64,000 bases of DNA, taken from positions 230,120 to 294,119 of the forward strand of contig CAKOGP040001446.1 of NCBI GenBank assembly GCA_933822405.4. The letters run 5' to 3'. Below, piece by piece: positions 63,701 through 64,000 of this stretch. The notes below the pieces were generated by a model. That model made no database searches, had not been told where the DNA came from, and saw nothing but the letters and a program-made list of their open reading frames with translations. Both the position numbers and the translations under genes were made by a program. The number at the start of each line of letters is the position of its first letter. Positions within the stretch are counted from its first letter, which is position 1. The DNA comes from Cylindrotheca closterium. Taxonomy: Eukaryota > Bacillariophyta > Bacillariophyceae > Bacillariales > Bacillariaceae.

Positions 63701-64000
63701 CCATTGAAATCAAATGGGAATCTTCAGCATCAGATACAAGAGAAGAATCCCGGGCCGTAGCTTGGGAGGAACGTCGAAAATCTCCCACAAAGGATTTGCG
63801 AGAGCGCATGGAGGTTCCCACGAGCAATTCACGGGCAATTTGTCGCATGGAAGGCGAATGAGTGTCCAAGACTTGATCCATCGTGTCTTGATGAGGCATC
63901 ATGCCTTCGTATCGCCTGCTCCTAGTACGAGACGAATAGGCACTTCCTCGTTCATGTGAGTATAGACTATTGGGAGGAGTTGTCGAGGATGCGGGATCAT
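60716..64000 (-). CDS. SulP (SLC26-like) anion transporter with STAS and cyclic-nucleotide-binding domains (5' end may be outside)
   Basis: Exons from the right edge: 64000-62306, 62227-62100, 62011-61862, 61780-60716; phases 1, 0, 0. ATG candidates lie at 63902 and 63899, but the frame stays open to the window edge, so the true start may be outside. After a Ser-rich tail come about ten helices (ISIPFGSSYFPVG, QMVENVPFLHSICNTVI, VLVGCIGGIGVFIV, ANFASGIFGGLQNYVTYSNS), then the link STYAVQSIHHHHPIRQIL. A STAS domain follows (ILVFQLQGHIFFGN, VVIVDFTLVVGMDSSAA), and a C-terminal cNMP-like fold (LKDQALWEQGDDSDCAQLLVVGELLSI, VGELGLV). Sulfate or related anions are the likely substrate. The third exon is recovered only through splicing. 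Confidence 0.85.

Noticed and set aside
1..64000. CRISPR arrays, rRNA genes, operon-type ribosome binding sites
   Set aside because: The window is eukaryotic nuclear DNA; none seen and none expected.

Overview
The window reads as nuclear DNA of a diatom, most likely a pennate one. The evidence is: short introns of about 55-110 bp with GT-AG ends; plastid-type bipartite presequences with an A-F cleavage motif (positions 1297- and 3052-); the diatom-typical cysteine module CQGDCD...CFQR...PGC at the first exon junction of the 40724+ gene; and a dense mix of animal-like (TRP-type channel, cystinosin, SLC26-like, CANT1-like), plant-like (CYP38-like lumenal cyclophilin, SPX) and bacterial-like (AapJ-type solute-binding) proteins. 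The exact species cannot be told from the sequence. I rebuilt exon structures by eye; the seven-exon (33256-40142) and five-exon (40724-45233) models each keep frame over all junctions and sum to a multiple of three.

Layout. 1-5000: a lumenal cyclophilin cut by the window edge, a plastid-type EamA transporter, and a mitochondrial-ribosome-like protein, all on the minus strand. 5299-6369: an FkbM methyltransferase. About 6560-13935: an array of six copies of an unrecognised gene for a 113-114-residue protein (five minus, one inverted plus), including an exact-looking 1388-bp tandem repeat. 14436-18231: a GPATCH1-like splicing protein and a type II sulfotransferase, tail to tail. 18429-19867: a 562-bp tandem repeat, followed by a frameshifted MYND-finger gene. 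21739-32711: two paralogous ankyrin/TRP-like channels (minus) enclosing a fused mitochondrial pyruvate carrier, an SPX-protein kinase and a membrane RING-H2 protein. 33256-40142: a 2155-residue membrane-anchored FAD protein, divergent to a 1394-residue beta-propeller/solute-binding receptor-like protein (40724-45233). 45737-50858: a small Cys-containing protein, a broken thioredoxin-fold-like gene, an unrecognised three-exon gene and a second FkbM methyltransferase. 50965-56335: SDS22-like, CANT1-like and cystinosin genes. 56420-63902: a SET-SET-2OG oxygenase protein ending in HDEL, an ankyrin/coiled-coil protein, and a SulP-STAS-cyclic-nucleotide-binding transporter running off the right edge.

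How they fit together. These are eukaryotic single-gene units, not an operon. A loose secretory-pathway theme is visible (two FkbM enzymes, a sulfotransferase, a CANT1-like nucleotidase, a sulfate-type transporter, an HDEL protein), but neighbourhood alone does not prove shared function. The most unusual items are the MPC1-MPC2 fusion with a hydrophobic linker (a possible 3+1+3 SWEET-like layout), the predicted ER-lumenal SET/2OG chimera, the six-copy orphan gene array, the giant FAD membrane protein, and the eukaryotic beta-propeller/AapJ-like chimera.
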